From assembly GCA_001931905.2 (NCBI GenBank), contig MSJI02000293.1, positions 1 to 61,201 on the forward strand: a DNA stretch of 61,201 nucleotides. The letters run 5' to 3'. Position numbers and translations under genes: made by a program. Source of the DNA: Cladosporium sp. IMV 00045. Taxonomy: Eukaryota; Ascomycota; Dothideomycetes; Cladosporiales; Cladosporiaceae. Positions 10,610 to 22,349 of the stretch are shown here, in pieces (the first letter of the stretch is position 1; each line of letters begins with the position of its first letter). The notes below the pieces were generated by a model that saw only the letters and a program-made list of their open reading frames with translations, searched no databases and was not told where the DNA came from.

Positions 10610-13498
10610 CTAGTTGTACCAGCTCTCCTCGTCGTAATTCATCATGTTTGTGTAAGGATTAGCGCCGTTCATCCAGCTCATGACTGCACAGGCGTTTGCA
10701 TTCGCGGCGTTATTGGTTGGATTGTTGGCTGCACTGCCCATGCCATATGCTTGGTTGTTGTTCACCGCATTTGACTGGCCCTGTTGCTGTTGCTGTTGTT
10801 GCTGTTGCGATGGTTGCTGCTGCTGCTGTGCTGAGAATGAACCCGCCCCCTCACCAACTTGTCTGTTCATCCAACTGGCGGAAGGGTCAGCAGTATCTAG
10901 AGTATTCCAATTATCGAAACCGGTGGCGAGCTGAGCTTGGTCTCTGTACGCCCAGTCTTGGCTGTCACGGAGAAGCTGTTCGACGCCACCAAACATGTTG
11001 CTCGGGCTGGCGCCGATGGGTCGCGAGTGCATCGAGTCAGTCGTACGATGCCGCCCAGGAGCCTGTTGCTGTTGCAGTGTTGACACAGCTTGTGTGTATT
11101 GCTGCGTTCGTAATTGGCTGAGTTCCGAAGCTGGAAAGTTGCGTGCAGTGCTGCTAGTTTGTGGTCGAGGTGTAGGTCCAGAGTGGCTTGGGTTGTTCGG
11201 ATACATCGCATCTGGCGTCGGCACTGAGGTCGGGCCTTGTCCCTGCGATGCCTGTTGTGGCATATAAGCTGCAGTGTTCACAACAGCTCCAAGGACCCGG
11301 TTTTGCTCGGACGAAGGAGACGAGATATCGCCCGTGTAAGCGCCATACTTTGCATCGGTGCGAGCAAGGACTGTCTCTGCCTCCTCCGGGAGCGCGACGT
11401 TCCATTTCCGAGCGAGCACGTTGAGTATGCTGAGTGTGCGTCTGGCTCCAAGCCAGCCCTCAGCGATTTCCTCCAAGTGCTTGACGCCGTGGATGATGTC
11501 TCTGCGAGCGTTCTTGTCTGGCAAGTTGAGCAGATGAATAGTGCACGCCGAGTGAGCGATATACACCGCGATGTTGCAGATCTGCCTCAGACCGTGTGAC
11601 CGCTTGTATAGTCGCAGGAGCTTCGAGATCATAGCAGCTGCTTGCGTGCATAATTTTCGAGGGCTCACTGTCGGCGGCAATGGCGAAGTCGCTTGGGTAT
11701 ATTTGAGAAACGGCCGGAACAGATGAATGAAAAGCAACTGGAAGAACATGCTGGACTTTGTTAGCAGTTGTTAGAAGACCCAGTGTCACTATTAAGCTTA
11801 CTGCATGGTAAGGACACTTGACAAGCCGCCTTCCTTGGGCTCCATTTCCTTAGGCAAGTCGCGCCTCCAACTCTCAAGTCGCGTGTGGATATCGCTCAAC
11901 TTCTTCAACTCGACCGCTTTACCCTTGGCCTTGGCCATGTCGGAGGGATTGTAGAAATTCTGCAAGAGATCGTTGCTGATCTCGCAAAGCTTGGTAATCT
12001 GCAAAGCAACGGCTCGAGTCCGCGCTGGTTGCGAATTGGCCTGTGTAAAACCAGAATCTGTATAAGGGCACCAAGCAGTTGCATCCTCATCGGGGAAGAC
12101 CTCCGGTTTCGGTGCCGTGATTAGGGTCATAGGTAATTGCGGTAGTCGTCCGAGGTAATTTGACCAGCATTTGTCGAAGAGAAAGCAGCCCCAGAAAGTG
12201 ATTCTTCGGACATCTTCTTCAGCTTCGTCCCCGTTGATGTGCTTGTTGAATGTCATGTTTCCAGAGTCCAGATTGAGGCCCATGTCGTTCGCCATTCGGA
12301 AGGACATGCCACTATACACCCAGCCTTTGGCTTCTCGCCCACAACCGGCTTCTCTGACAGACATCAGAGCCATCGCCTGCACGGTCGTCAAGCGCGGCTT
12401 TTCATGTTCATCACCCTCCATCATCAAACGTTTCGCTTCACGGAAGAAGTGGTCTCCTGCGGTTGCCGAGTCATTGGGGTCGTCCCTTGCGCCTGGATTT
12501 GATGTGAAATGGCATCCTAGTGCGAGAATAGCGTTGACGAGCAAAGGCGTGCAGTAATAGGTCTTGCGAACAGTATTTGCAGGAGGCCGGCCAAGGGAAA
12601 AGTCGCGCCAGAAGAGAGTCTTCGACATGGTGGTGAAGAAGGTATAGTGCCAGGTGAAGTACATATTCAGAAGATGGAGGACAAGTTCTGGGTCGTCGGT
12701 GACGGTAGTCCAGGATGTGATCGGGTCTTGTTGCTGCTCGTATTCGTCCGCGTTTGGCGTGACGTCCTCGTTTTCCAGATGAATTAACGTCGACGTGCCG
12801 CCGATGTACCGCACTGATCCTTCGTCCAGCCTCAGATCGCCCATCTTCCCAAATAGTTGCGATTCAAACGTCGGCCCGTCTGCAGAGATCGCGCCGTCTG
12901 GTACTCCGATCTCTTCACCGTCTTCCTCTTGCTCAATTCCATTCTCTTTCGCGGCGATTTTCTCGGCAATATCATCTAGGCTCTCACAAGACCGGATGTC
13001 GCTCACAAGCCCGGGCACGTCCTCTTCTGGCCAGTTCAGGATAGCTTGGATGAGAGTTTGCAGCGTTGTGTTTCTGGTCTTCAACCCGTCCATGTCCTGT
13101 TTGTAGACGCCTTTGCGTCGGTGGTCCGTCCATGGCGAGTAGACGCATTCTGTATTGTAGACCTGGGCGCAAGCAGCGCAGCTCGGCTGGTTCCCGTCGC
13201 ATTTGCTCTTACGCTTGCTGGAAAGGCACTGCCGTCAGATGCTTTTGCAAGACGAGAGTAGTAAAGGTAGTACAAGCGCTTACCGGCAAGCTACACAGGC
13301 AGTGGACACGCAACGCCTCTTGGAGGGATCATCATCCTCTTGCGCGGCATGCTTCCTTCTGTTCCGCTGCTTTGGTTTGGTAGTAGACGCGGCTGGCAGG
13401 GGGAGCTCAAGCGCATCATTGGTAGTGGTCGAGGTCTGCTTGACATGGTCGGCGCCTGGTTGCGCCATGGCGGTATGGCATGTGGTTACTTCATTCAC
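10610..13498 (-). CDS. Zn(II)2Cys6 transcription factor, NirA/NIT4-like
   Basis: Three exons (13284-13498, 11802-13217, 10610-11750) with introns 13218-13283 and 11751-11801 give 923 residues. The first intron lies inside the zinc cluster: joining gives C-x2-C-x6-C-x6-C-x2-C-x7-C (CVACRKRKSKC then CAACAQVYNTEC), followed by DHRRKGVYKQD. That linker and the helix after it resemble the nitrate-assimilation activators NirA/NIT4 and paralogues, from memory. The middle (about residues 240-560) is a fungal-specific factor domain with the REAGCGREAKGWVYSGMSFRMAND motif. The C-terminal third is disordered with a long poly-Gln tract near its end. Start may be 13498 or the second ATG at 13468. The regulon is not deducible; nitrate genes are not nearby. 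Confidence 0.85.
10786..10832. repeat. Trinucleotide (CAG/CAA) repeat encoding poly-Gln
   Basis: Interrupted CTG/TTG triplets on the plus strand encode two Gln blocks (five then nine or more Gln, separated by Pro-Ser) in the minus-strand Zn2Cys6 gene. Mixed CAG/CAA codons suggest selection for the amino acid rather than a recent pure repeat expansion. Confidence 0.7.
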
Positions 13499-14512
13499 AC
13501 AGCATGTCGAGCATCTCCTCGGAGACTATGGGCGAAGATCGCGCGGGCGGATAAGAGGCGATAGCTAGCAGGTCGACCAGAGATAAGAATGGTTGTTCGC
13601 AGGCGCGATGAGACGAGCTGACCCTGTAAAGAGATAGGAGTGGCCAGGTCTAAAGGATCTGCAGGTGGATGTGTCGGTCTCTCGCGTGCTTCTGGTCGCA
13701 AGTCGCCTGGTCAGATCTCATCATAATCTTCGAGGAAACAATTGCTGCTGACATGACTGCACTACTTCCAACCTTACCCCACCCTTCCCGCGGATCTGGC
13801 GCGGAGAAGTTACAGCAAGCGGTGGAGTGAGGATTCCTTAGTGTTTTTAGTCCAGTACCGCTAAGTCAAAATTGTCATTCTTCTTCTTCCATGCCCTTGA
13901 CACCAATCCAGACCAGTCCTGTCAGTCGGCCAAACGTCCTTGTTAAATTCGGGCCGTTCTGGATCAAGCATGCTACTGTGATTTTAGTCTGACAACCAAC
14001 CGTCGGTCCTCTCCGAATGACCTTTCATCTACCACATTGCAAGACTCGGACCAGGCCTACCGAGCCCCCCCCCNNNNNNNNNNNNNNNNNNNNNCCACAA
14101 GTTGATGCGGTAAAAGAGAGCCCGTGCCGGTGTGATAAATGGCGCTAAGACTACGGCACTTTCGGTATCTAGGTGGTAGTGTCAACGCCCTCCGTAAATC
14201 GGAATGCAGTAATTTTCGCACATGTAATCTTTAACAACGAGGCAGTGCATTTATACTGACAAACGGCCCGAAACATACCAGAAAGTGCCGTTAGCCGAAT
14301 GACACCATTCGCAACACCTATGTCTGAATCTCGAATAGCGAAACACTGTGAATGAGGTGACGTGATCTCACTAAATACATGTAACTCTTTTGCATAACGA
14401 TAACAACCATTGACCTCCATTTTTGAAGCAAGTCGTGAAGAACAAGTTGATGGTCGAAATCTCATCAATTACAGTAAAGGCTAGAGCATTTATCTTCATT
14501 TCCTCATGGGTA
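13499..14512. other. Intergenic with assembly gap
   Basis: This region is upstream of the Zn2Cys6 gene and downstream of the histidine kinase. It includes the N run at 14074-14094. No coding feature was recognised on either side of the gap. Confidence 0.6.
14074..14094. other. Assembly gap (21 N)
   Basis: Twenty-one undetermined bases follow a run of nine C. The homopolymer suggests that the gap is a sequencing or assembly break, and its real length may differ from 21. Confidence 0.97.
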
Positions 14513-17500
14513 TCATCTATTTTTCACTCTTCTTATTAGACCCTCCCCAACACCTTCAACCAGCCTCCTCATCTGCGGCACCAACTCCGGAATACGGAAA
14601 GGCTTAGTGACAACCTCATCCATACCCGCCTCGATGGCGGTATTGATCTGCTCGCTCCTCGCATTCGCCGTGACGGCGATGACGGGCACGTGGCCCAGAA
14701 TCTCGCCTTTCAGCTGTTTCTCGCGGATGTGGCGGATGCACGTCAGGCCGTCCATGGTGGGCATTTCGAGGTCGAGGAGGACGATGGAGAGAGGCGTTGG
14801 TGGCGCTTCAAGTTGTTCTTGGGCTTGTTCTCGCTCCGGCGTCGTCGGTTCGGAGGAGTAGCTGGATTGCGAGATGAAGTCGAGGCATTCGACGCCGTGG
14901 TTGGCGACGTGCACGGTGAAGCCGGCTTTGCGCAGTTGTTGGCTCATGACTTTTTGGTTGATCATGTTGTCTGCGTGTGCTTGTCAGTTATGTTCAGGTT
15001 CGTCGTTTTGTTTCTGTACTGCTTACCTTCAACGATGAGCACGTGCAGGTGTCCCTGTTGATCTCGTTCAGACCGAAGTCCATTTCTCTCCAATCTCGGG
15101 CTGCTAGTTCTGGATTGCTCCGACACACCATCCAGATTCGACCCCCTTCTAGAGTTCGACGGTTGCAAATGTGCATCTCCCAGAACCGCACTGCCTCTCC
15201 GACTGAAAACCATCGGACTCGACGAAGCACTAACAAACCTAGTCAGAGGCGGAAGCTCCTCAACCTCGCTCTCAACCCACCGTTTGGCCTTGACATAAAA
15301 CGTAAAAGTTGTCCTGCCCTCACAGCTCGCCACGCCAATCTGTCCGCCTTGTAGCTCGCAAAGCTCCCGAGAGATGAACAGACCAAGCCCGCTGCCTCCA
15401 TACTGTTTGTAGGTCTTCGGAGACGCCTGCGCGAATCGCTGAAAGAGAACTTGCATTTGCTCATCATCCAGACCTGAGCCTGTGTCAGTGACGGCGATCT
15501 GGAGGTATATGTCCTCTCCATCTCCCCATTCGCCATTCGGCGTGGGGGGAGGCTTCGTGTGGCGGATGGGAATAAAATTGATCCCGTGGTGCTTTCCTGT
15601 CGGGCGCTCGTAGGAGGCACCTATGAACACCGTGATTTCGCGCAATTCCGCGTATTGTGTGAATTTGATGGCGTTGGTGAGCAGGTTTATCACAACCTGA
15701 AGCAGGCGGCTTGGATCAAGCACTACCCAGTCGACGCCAAGCTCAGCGTACGTAGGCTCGATTACCAATCTTGTCTGGATATTCGCACGCGAGATCTCGG
15801 CCTCGTACATTCGCAAAGCCTTCTCAACGAGTTGTGGCGGCTGCACCTTGTCTGGAGCAATCTCTAGCAGGCTGGCGTCCAATTTGCTGAGGGTGAGGAT
15901 GTCGTCAACAATCCTTTTCTGGTGCTGGGCGCAAAGGATAATGGTGTGCGCAGCGTCCACAAGATCTTCTACCAAATGTCCGGTGAGAACCATGTCCTGG
16001 TTCGAGGTGTTCGAATCGACCGTCTGAAGTGAAGACACGATAGAATCGGCGCTCTGCAATATCGCACTCAACGGATTCCTCATTTCGTGAGACGTCATGT
16101 CGATGAAATTCTCACTCTGCCTCTTCGTCTCCAGAGCATCGTCCAACCGTTGTGAAAGCAGCTTCTCTGCCGCTTTCTGCGGTGAGATATCATTGATCCA
16201 GCCTAGAATCGCCGAGACGCGTCCATCAGGCTCTACTTCTGGGAACGACGTCGCAAGCAGCCAGGTGTCTCCCGAGAGCTCCTCGCCAGTAGCCTTGTCG
16301 ACCGAACGCCATGCTTTCAACACCCGATACTCGCAGATTGTTGGCACGCGCTGGACCGTGACTTTCTCCCAGCTTTCCCAGAAGCGACACAAATCGTCAG
16401 GGTGAATGAAATCGGTCCAATCTGACGATTTGTTGAAAGGGACGGTGCGTCCATCCGGAAGATCGGGTACGAGTCGTCGATATGCGTCATTGACGTATAG
16501 AGGTTTGCCTTCCGGATCCAGAACAAACATGCCAATGGGCGCCAGTTTCGCCATACGAGAGAATTTCGCATCGCTCCGCTCGGCTTGGAGGGTTGTGAGA
16601 CGCAGCTGTTGCGCCAGAGCGCCGTTGATGTCGTCTGCCATTTTCTGCGCCCTCCTCTGCTCGAGCGGCAAGGAGATGAAAGCGGCGGCCTTGAGAAGCA
16701 CGTCACCAAGTATTTGCAGCCACATATTGTAGCCTTCGTCGAAAGGCACACGAGGGCAAATTCCTATCACGAGAACGCCCATCAAATCCCTCGATGTTAT
16801 CGATGTAACTGGAAGGACGACGGCCTTGCTCACAGCATCGCCAAATCCTCGATCCGGATTGCTCAGAGCGAGACTAGTAGGAAGAGCAGCATCCTCCGAG
16901 TCGAGTACAACCGGTTTCTGCTCTTTCCAAGCAGCCGTGAAAGCCTTCGCGAGCACTCTTGTGGATACGTCGAGAGTCTCGTCACCAAGAACGAAGGCCT
17001 GGGGTAGGTCGCTCGGCTGCAACACGCCCATCGAGCTCTCAAGCGTGCACACAGTATTCTGCGGCGTGTACGCATTGCTATCTGTCGACTCAGACATGAG
17101 CTCAGACAAATCGTGTTCAGCTGAGTAAAAAACCGCATAGGGCAAATCGACAACCTCACACTGCAAGCCTCCCAAGAAAGAAGACCACAGCTCTTCCAGC
17201 GTAGCAGCAGAAGCAATCCTCTTCCCCAAGTTCGTCGTAGTAACCCTCCTCCGCTCACCACGCACCGCCTTCGTACACTCCGTAAGAACATTTTGCACGC
17301 CAATCACAGTGCCGCAAGGGCCTATCGTAGGCGTGAGAGTGGCGTCCCAGTACGTCTCCTCAAGGAATCCCTGGCGGTTGAGATGCAGTGGTAGTCTGTT
17401 GATCTTCTCCGTCTTGCCCTGATACGCGCTTTTGATGTACGGCCAGATCACAGAGCGCATGCCGGGCCTCCAAGCCTGCTCGAGCGGCTGACCGAGGCAG

Positions 17501-18048
17501 TGCGGGTGGTTTGTTTCGAAGATCGGCACGAATGCTTCGTTGTAGAGCAGAGCGTTCTGGGGTCCCCAGTAGATGGTTCGTGGAGCTGGATCTGCCATTG
17601 CGCTCAACACGACGCTCCGCAGCTCGAAAGGCCAGTTCTTGATCGGACCTAAGGGGGTTTGAGTCCAGTCATGTTCGTAGAGGATGAAACGTTGCCATTT
17701 GGAAAGGTCGTCGCTGGGATATTGGATCCAGTCGAGTTTTTCCGCGGTATTGTCGCATCTGGGCTTCGCATATGCTGTGTCGAAGGTAATGGCGACAAAC
17801 CCGTCACCCACCCTTCTCACATTCCATCCGCGGCGCTGTTTTCCATAATTCTGCAATAGCGCGCCATCATTCAAAGCTTCAATGGCATCCCCAAACGATA
17901 TCCCACAAGAACGTACCACGGCATTCTCATAAATCACCTCCCAAGTCGCTTCCTCGCCAGATGCCCGCTGAAAGACAGCAGTGGGTCTATCGTCGCCGTC
18001 CAGAAAAGCGGCGAGAGCTCTCAGCTCGGCCGGCAACCCTTGAGCCAT
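14513..18048 (-). CDS. Hybrid histidine kinase with receiver domain
   Basis: Exons 15027-18048 and 14513-14970, joined across intron 14971-15026 (GTAAGC, CTGAC, CAG), give 1159 residues. Splicing completes the receiver start LIVEDN. Order: an N-terminal sensory region with a PAS-like fold (WTQTPLGPIKNWP...), a GAF-like stretch, a canonical PAS domain (about 490-630; LAPIGMFVLDPEGKPLYVND), HisKA with phospho-acceptor His654 in SHEMRNP, HATPase with the N box (NLLTNAIKF) and G box (DTGSGLDD), and a C-terminal receiver with Asp1074 (IVLLDLEMP) and the KPF lysine. No membrane segments are seen, so it is probably a cytosolic sensor. It should feed an Ypd1 phosphorelay; the signal is unknown. The start is the first ATG in frame (MAQGLPAEL). 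Confidence 0.93.
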
Positions 18049-18542
18049 CACGACGAACTCCCGGTGTTTGTGCTCGTGCTTTTGTGTGAAAGACTCCACT
18101 CACGCGGCAGTGAGCGACACACCATGACAGAAGCTCGACATCACTTGTTCGAGTCCACTTTGAGAAGACAGAGTCATGAGAGAGGCAGCGAAATATGCAA
18201 GTCACTACTGCAACCTAAGAAGAGCGCAGCCGGCGCAGCCGCAGATCGCGACTCACATAAGGCCGAGACCGTTGTGAGAGAGAGTTTCGTGTTTGCGAAT
18301 GCGCGCGCCGCCCACCGCGGTGAAGTTGCGGCAGGAACCGCGGCTGACAAAAGATGCACGGGCTTAGTAAAGCATCCAGAAATAAAACAACGGCGAAGGT
18401 GAAGTGTGAGAGCATCATTCATCATTTCATTAGTATTCATCACTGTCTTTGATTTTACTGTCCTTCCAGTCGACGATTTATGTGCCATCGTTTCTCCATT
18501 CCCGTGCCTTTCATAGGCCTGATGGTGGCAGCACTGCCGAGA
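18049..18542. other. Intergenic, upstream of histidine kinase
   Basis: A 494-bp stretch holds the kinase promoter. The frame remains open to GTG 18099 upstream of the chosen ATG, but no ATG supports an extension. Confidence 0.55.
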
Positions 18543-19179
18543 TCACCATGTATAACCCTTGAATATCGGTAACTTCTTGAGATCCAACAAGCCCGGGATC
18601 TCAGGACCTGGCGATCCATCAGACACTGAAACATGTGTTAGTGATCGTAGGAAACATGAATGCTATGCAAGAAGGAGCTGACATACCGAGTTCATCCTCA
18701 TCAACATCGCCCTTGACTTCAGCACCAATGTGCGTGCGCTTCTCAGGCAACCGAAGAGGCGACTCCTTGCCCACGTCTGTCTCCTCAATGTCGGAGGCGG
18801 AACGAAACTCCTGCATAGAAGACAATGTCGCTGGGATGGGTTTCGGGCTTGTTGTAACCCAAGCCTCGATCCGCTCGAGTTCTTGAGTCACTTCACTCCG
18901 AAGTCTGGCGCAGGCGCGGCGTTGGCGGTCAGTGAGATGGAACTTCTCTTTGCGCGCCTCGGCGTGCTCGATCTTCGTAGCAAATGTCTGGACAGCTGCG
19001 TCCAATTCTTTGCAGGCTTGGTGAAGATTTTCTTCGACGCTCTTGCACACAGTATCCAGCTGCTCGTGTAGCTTGATGGTGAGATCGAGCTGGTTCGTGA
19101 GGTCGTTGCATTGAGCGTCAGAGGTCGGCTCTGACTGCTCTGCTGATTTGGCCGACTTCTTCTTCTGCTTTGGAGGCAT
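18543..19179 (-). CDS. Small coiled-coil protein, unknown function
   Basis: Two exons (18687-19179 and 18543-18625) around intron 18626-18686 (GTATGT, CACTAAC, CAG) give 191 residues. The N-terminus is Lys-rich (MPPKQKKKSAKSA). Residues about 25-110 form a long amphipathic, charged helix with heptad-like Leu/Val spacing, so a coiled coil is likely. An acidic stretch (DVDEDEL) leads into a short second exon coding a hydrophobic tail (PGLLDLKKLPIFKGYTW) that looks like a conserved interaction peptide. Size and layout recall small kinetochore or tethering subunits, but I do not recognise the family and assign no role. Confidence 0.75.
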
Positions 19180-19446
19180 GATGGGAGCATTGGGTGATTC
19201 GAAGAGATTGTGTTGGGAAGGTAGAAGTGCACCGAGCTGGCGAAGATGTATGCAAGTCAGGGAGTTATCGTGAAGCCAAGTGCGGTTCAGTCAAATGAAG
19301 CAGATCAAGTGAAGCCCAGCACAAAATCACATGTTTTGTGAGTAGCGTGACACGTGGGTGAGGGTCTTCGTTTGGGGATTCAAATGCTTAAGTGGAGGAT
19401 GAAGAAGATGAACATAGGCGGTAAGCCATATTTTTAGGTGTCAATA

Positions 19447-19477
19447 TATACTTCTAGAGTAGAAGATAGTAGCTTAG
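19447..19477 (+). repeat. First unit of degenerate local repeat
   Basis: The 31-nt segment matches 19557-19587 at 25 of 31 positions (both begin TATAC, end TAG) with an offset of 110 bp. A further 18-nt repeat follows each unit: 19476-19493 and 19611-19628 differ at two positions. The pattern indicates an old partial duplication of the MITE-like element. Confidence 0.55.
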
Positions 19478-19529
19478 CCTCGAGTGAGATGGCTTCCTTG
19501 CAAACGTGACATGGCTCTGAGTGCTAAAA

Positions 19530-19613
19530 AGCTATCTCCCATTCTTCTCTTTACTGTATACCTCTAGAGAGGAAGTTATTAGCCTAGAAGAAGAGTGTTT
19601 TATGAGAGATAGC
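19530..19613 (+). repeat. Short MITE-like element, second locus
   Basis: This 84-bp segment starts GCTATCTC (19531-19538) and ends with the inverse GAGATAGC (19606-19613). It aligns with the reverse complement of 3303-3389, sharing AGAAGAGTGTT at 19589-19599. No clear target-site duplication is left. It lies in the opposite orientation to the 3.3 kb copy. Confidence 0.55.
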
Positions 19614-19949
19614 CCCGAGTGAGATAGCATCTCTGGAAGGGATGTACTACTATACAGATATCTTCACGAACGTGAATCAGCGTCTGATTCGGAGACCTTA
19701 GCTTATAGGTGTAACAGGCACGCGTAAAGTTAATGGTTGGCGAAACGCACACAATGAGATGGAAAGTAATCGATACATGTGATGACCCTACACATTACAT
19801 GCGCAAACTAACCAAGGGGGAGAAACATGAGCGAGAAATCAACGCTTTCCTGTTGAAAAACCCCAATACTATTATAACCACCAAGTCAAGAGCCAGCCAC
19901 CATGGCTGACAGTTTAATCCCAAACCCAAGCAACACTGATTATTCGGAA

Positions 19950-22349
19950 TCAAACGTAAACAGTTACAAAAGTAGTCATCGTGACAACATCCACATCAGC
20001 AGAAGAAGGCTCTGGTGTTGAAATCGGGCTTGAGGCAAGATCGGACGATGGCGGCGAGGAACCGTCGCCTGAGCTCTGCCAGTCGGAGGAGGGAGAGTCG
20101 TAGTTTGCTGCTTTGATGATATCCGCTGCCTGGAAGACATGTCAGCCTACGACCTCACAAAACCCTCAAGCGGAGAAACATCAATCTCAAAGACAAGACA
20201 TGACACGCACCTTCTCAGCAACCCCGTAAACAACAGCCTGCAAGTGCGCCGCCGGCACGAGCGGGAACACACTCGCATCTACCACACGCAGATTTTTTGT
20301 GCCGTAGACTAGCAATTCCGGATCTACCACCCCGCCCAGCTCGAGCGGCATCATAGCCGCGGAACCGCTGGGATGGTACTCCGTCTGGCCTTTGGAGCGG
20401 ATGTACGACGCCGTCTCGTCGGCGGAAGAGTTGGGAGGTGGGAAAAGCTGTTCCGGTGCGAGGGGCGCCATGCTTTCCGTGGCGACGAGGCGTTTGTTGA
20501 AGGAGATTGCCTCCTGCAGGACTTGGATGTCGATCGGGTTGCTGCCGTAGCGCGGGTCGATGAGGGGCGGGGTGAAGGGTTGGGAGGAGGCGAGGGCGAT
20601 GGTGCCCCGGCTGAGAGGTCGCATTGTGGCGACTGTGAGGTCGCCGTCGTTGGCGTTTATGAGTTCGAAAACGGCGCGGTTGCGGTCTTGCAGCGCGGCG
20701 GAGAGGAGGGAGAGTTGTGCGCTGTAGCCGGCGAGGATTCGAGGCGAGGTACTGTCCGGGAGGTACATTTCGGGTGTTTGGGTGTTGGCTAGAGTGGAGA
20801 CCGCGCTGGCGTCGTCGCTGATGCTGGGAAGGGAGGGAAAGGCTACGCCTGCGATGGCGCCAGAGGTAAAGGGGCCGGTTCTATTGGTCCAGTACTGCGT
20901 CCAGGAGTCGTTCACGAAGGCTTGGTCGGTGTTGAGAGCGGTCGGGTTGATCGTGTAGGGGTTGTGGTAGGGGAACCAGCACCAGACTTGCATGTGGTCT
21001 TGCAAATTGCTTCCTACGCCGGGGAGGTCTACGAGTGGATTGATGTCGAGTCGATCTAGTTGCTGTGCTGGGCCTATACCGGAAAGCATGAGGAGTTGGG
21101 GTGTGTGAATGGCGCCTGCGGCGAGAATGACCTCGCGCGATGCTTGGACGGTTTGGCGCTCGCTTTGCGCATCAGGTGCAAACTCGACACTGGTAGCTAT
21201 CAAGTTTGCACCTAGTGGCGCAGCGGTCTGTCGTTTGAGAAGGGCAAACGTTCGCTTGACCTTGGTCCATACTCTCCGAATTAAGCTGCGTCTCTGGGGC
21301 TGGCCGTGAGAGGGATGAACCGTGGGCAATGATGTGATGTTCAGAACCGATCCGTTACCGAAGATACCTCCCAGGGTGCCAGGAGAAGTCCCTTGACCAA
21401 GCGACAACTCCATATCAACGGGCGTCGACGCTGCCAGATTCCCCTGGGCGCCATTGAACAGCAACTGAGTGACAGTCTGGCCCGTCGCTACCCAAAGATT
21501 CGGCCTGTCGATGACAGTATCGAAGTAGGCCCGGCGTGCAGTGCTTCTCGTCTGAGTGACCGGCTCCAGATCGAACGGCAAATAACTAGCGCCTGCTATG
21601 TCGCCAGCATTCGGATCGTAAGCGGTCGGGATGCCGAGTTCGTTCAAGCCGTCGAAGAGATTGATCGAGGCGTTCCAAGTGTAGCGTGGGAAACTGACGT
21701 TCACTGGACCGGAGTAGCCGTGAAAACTTTGATCTTCGCGAGTGGAATACTGTTTGGCAACGTCGGGAGATTGGATTGGAGAGTACGATTCGCTTTTCTT
21801 GAAATATGGCAGAAGATCGTCACAGCTCCATCCTGGATTTCCTAGTTGAAACCAGTCGTCGTAGTCCGCTCTGCCACCTCTATTCCATAGCATGCCATTG
21901 AGAAGAGTGCCTGCAGGGTTGTGTCAACTTGCCAACTGCAGACAATGAGCTCGCGCAACCATACCTCCACCTAAAGCGCGCCCTTGAGGGATAGACCTTG
22001 GATTCCCATCCATATAAGCCTGCGGAACCGTGGATAGATTCCAATCATACCGTCCTCCGATATCATGCCCTATGAAACCGGGGATGTAGATGATGTCTTC
22101 GCCGACATCCGCAGGCCCAGCCTCCAGAACGAGGACATTGACATTGGGATCTTCGGACAGGCGATTCGCTACTGTGAGTCCGGATGGCCCGCCACCGAAG
22201 ATGATCTGTAAAAAGTCAAGTTTCCATATTTCTTCCAAATGGTCACAAAGATGACGAACATAGTCGTATTCTGCCAAGAGTGGACTGTTCAGAGGAAGCG
22301 CGAAGGCGATGCTGGCGAGCAGAAGCACAGTGAACGTGAGATCAAGCAT
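19950..22349 (-). CDS. Secreted GMC oxidoreductase
   Basis: Four exons (22260-22349, 21966-22205, 20211-21911, 19950-20129) give 736 residues. Introns are 22206-22259, 21912-21965 and 20130-20210. The start MLDLTFTVLLLASIAFALP is a signal peptide. Splicing joins EYDY to IIFGGGPSGLTVANRLSED, the FAD dinucleotide-binding motif, and then restores RALGGGTLLNGMLWNRGG, the first GMC signature. The second signature is GAIHTPQLLMLSGIGP. A catalytic His lies in EYHPSGSAAM, with the second conserved position (usually His/Asn) near AAHLQAVVYG. The last exon adds a Ser/Thr/Pro-rich tail. Flavin oxidation of an alcohol or sugar is expected, outside the cell; the substrate is not predictable. No aldo-keto, P450 or other pathway partner is next to it. 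Confidence 0.92.

Larger units (their letters stand above)
19180..19949. other. Intergenic with MITE-like dimer
   Basis: This is the region between the coiled-coil gene and the 3' end of the GMC gene. Its middle third holds the repeat units listed at 19447-19477 and 19530-19613 and the 18-bp repeat pair AGCCYCGAGTGAGATRGC. No coding feature was found. Confidence 0.65.
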
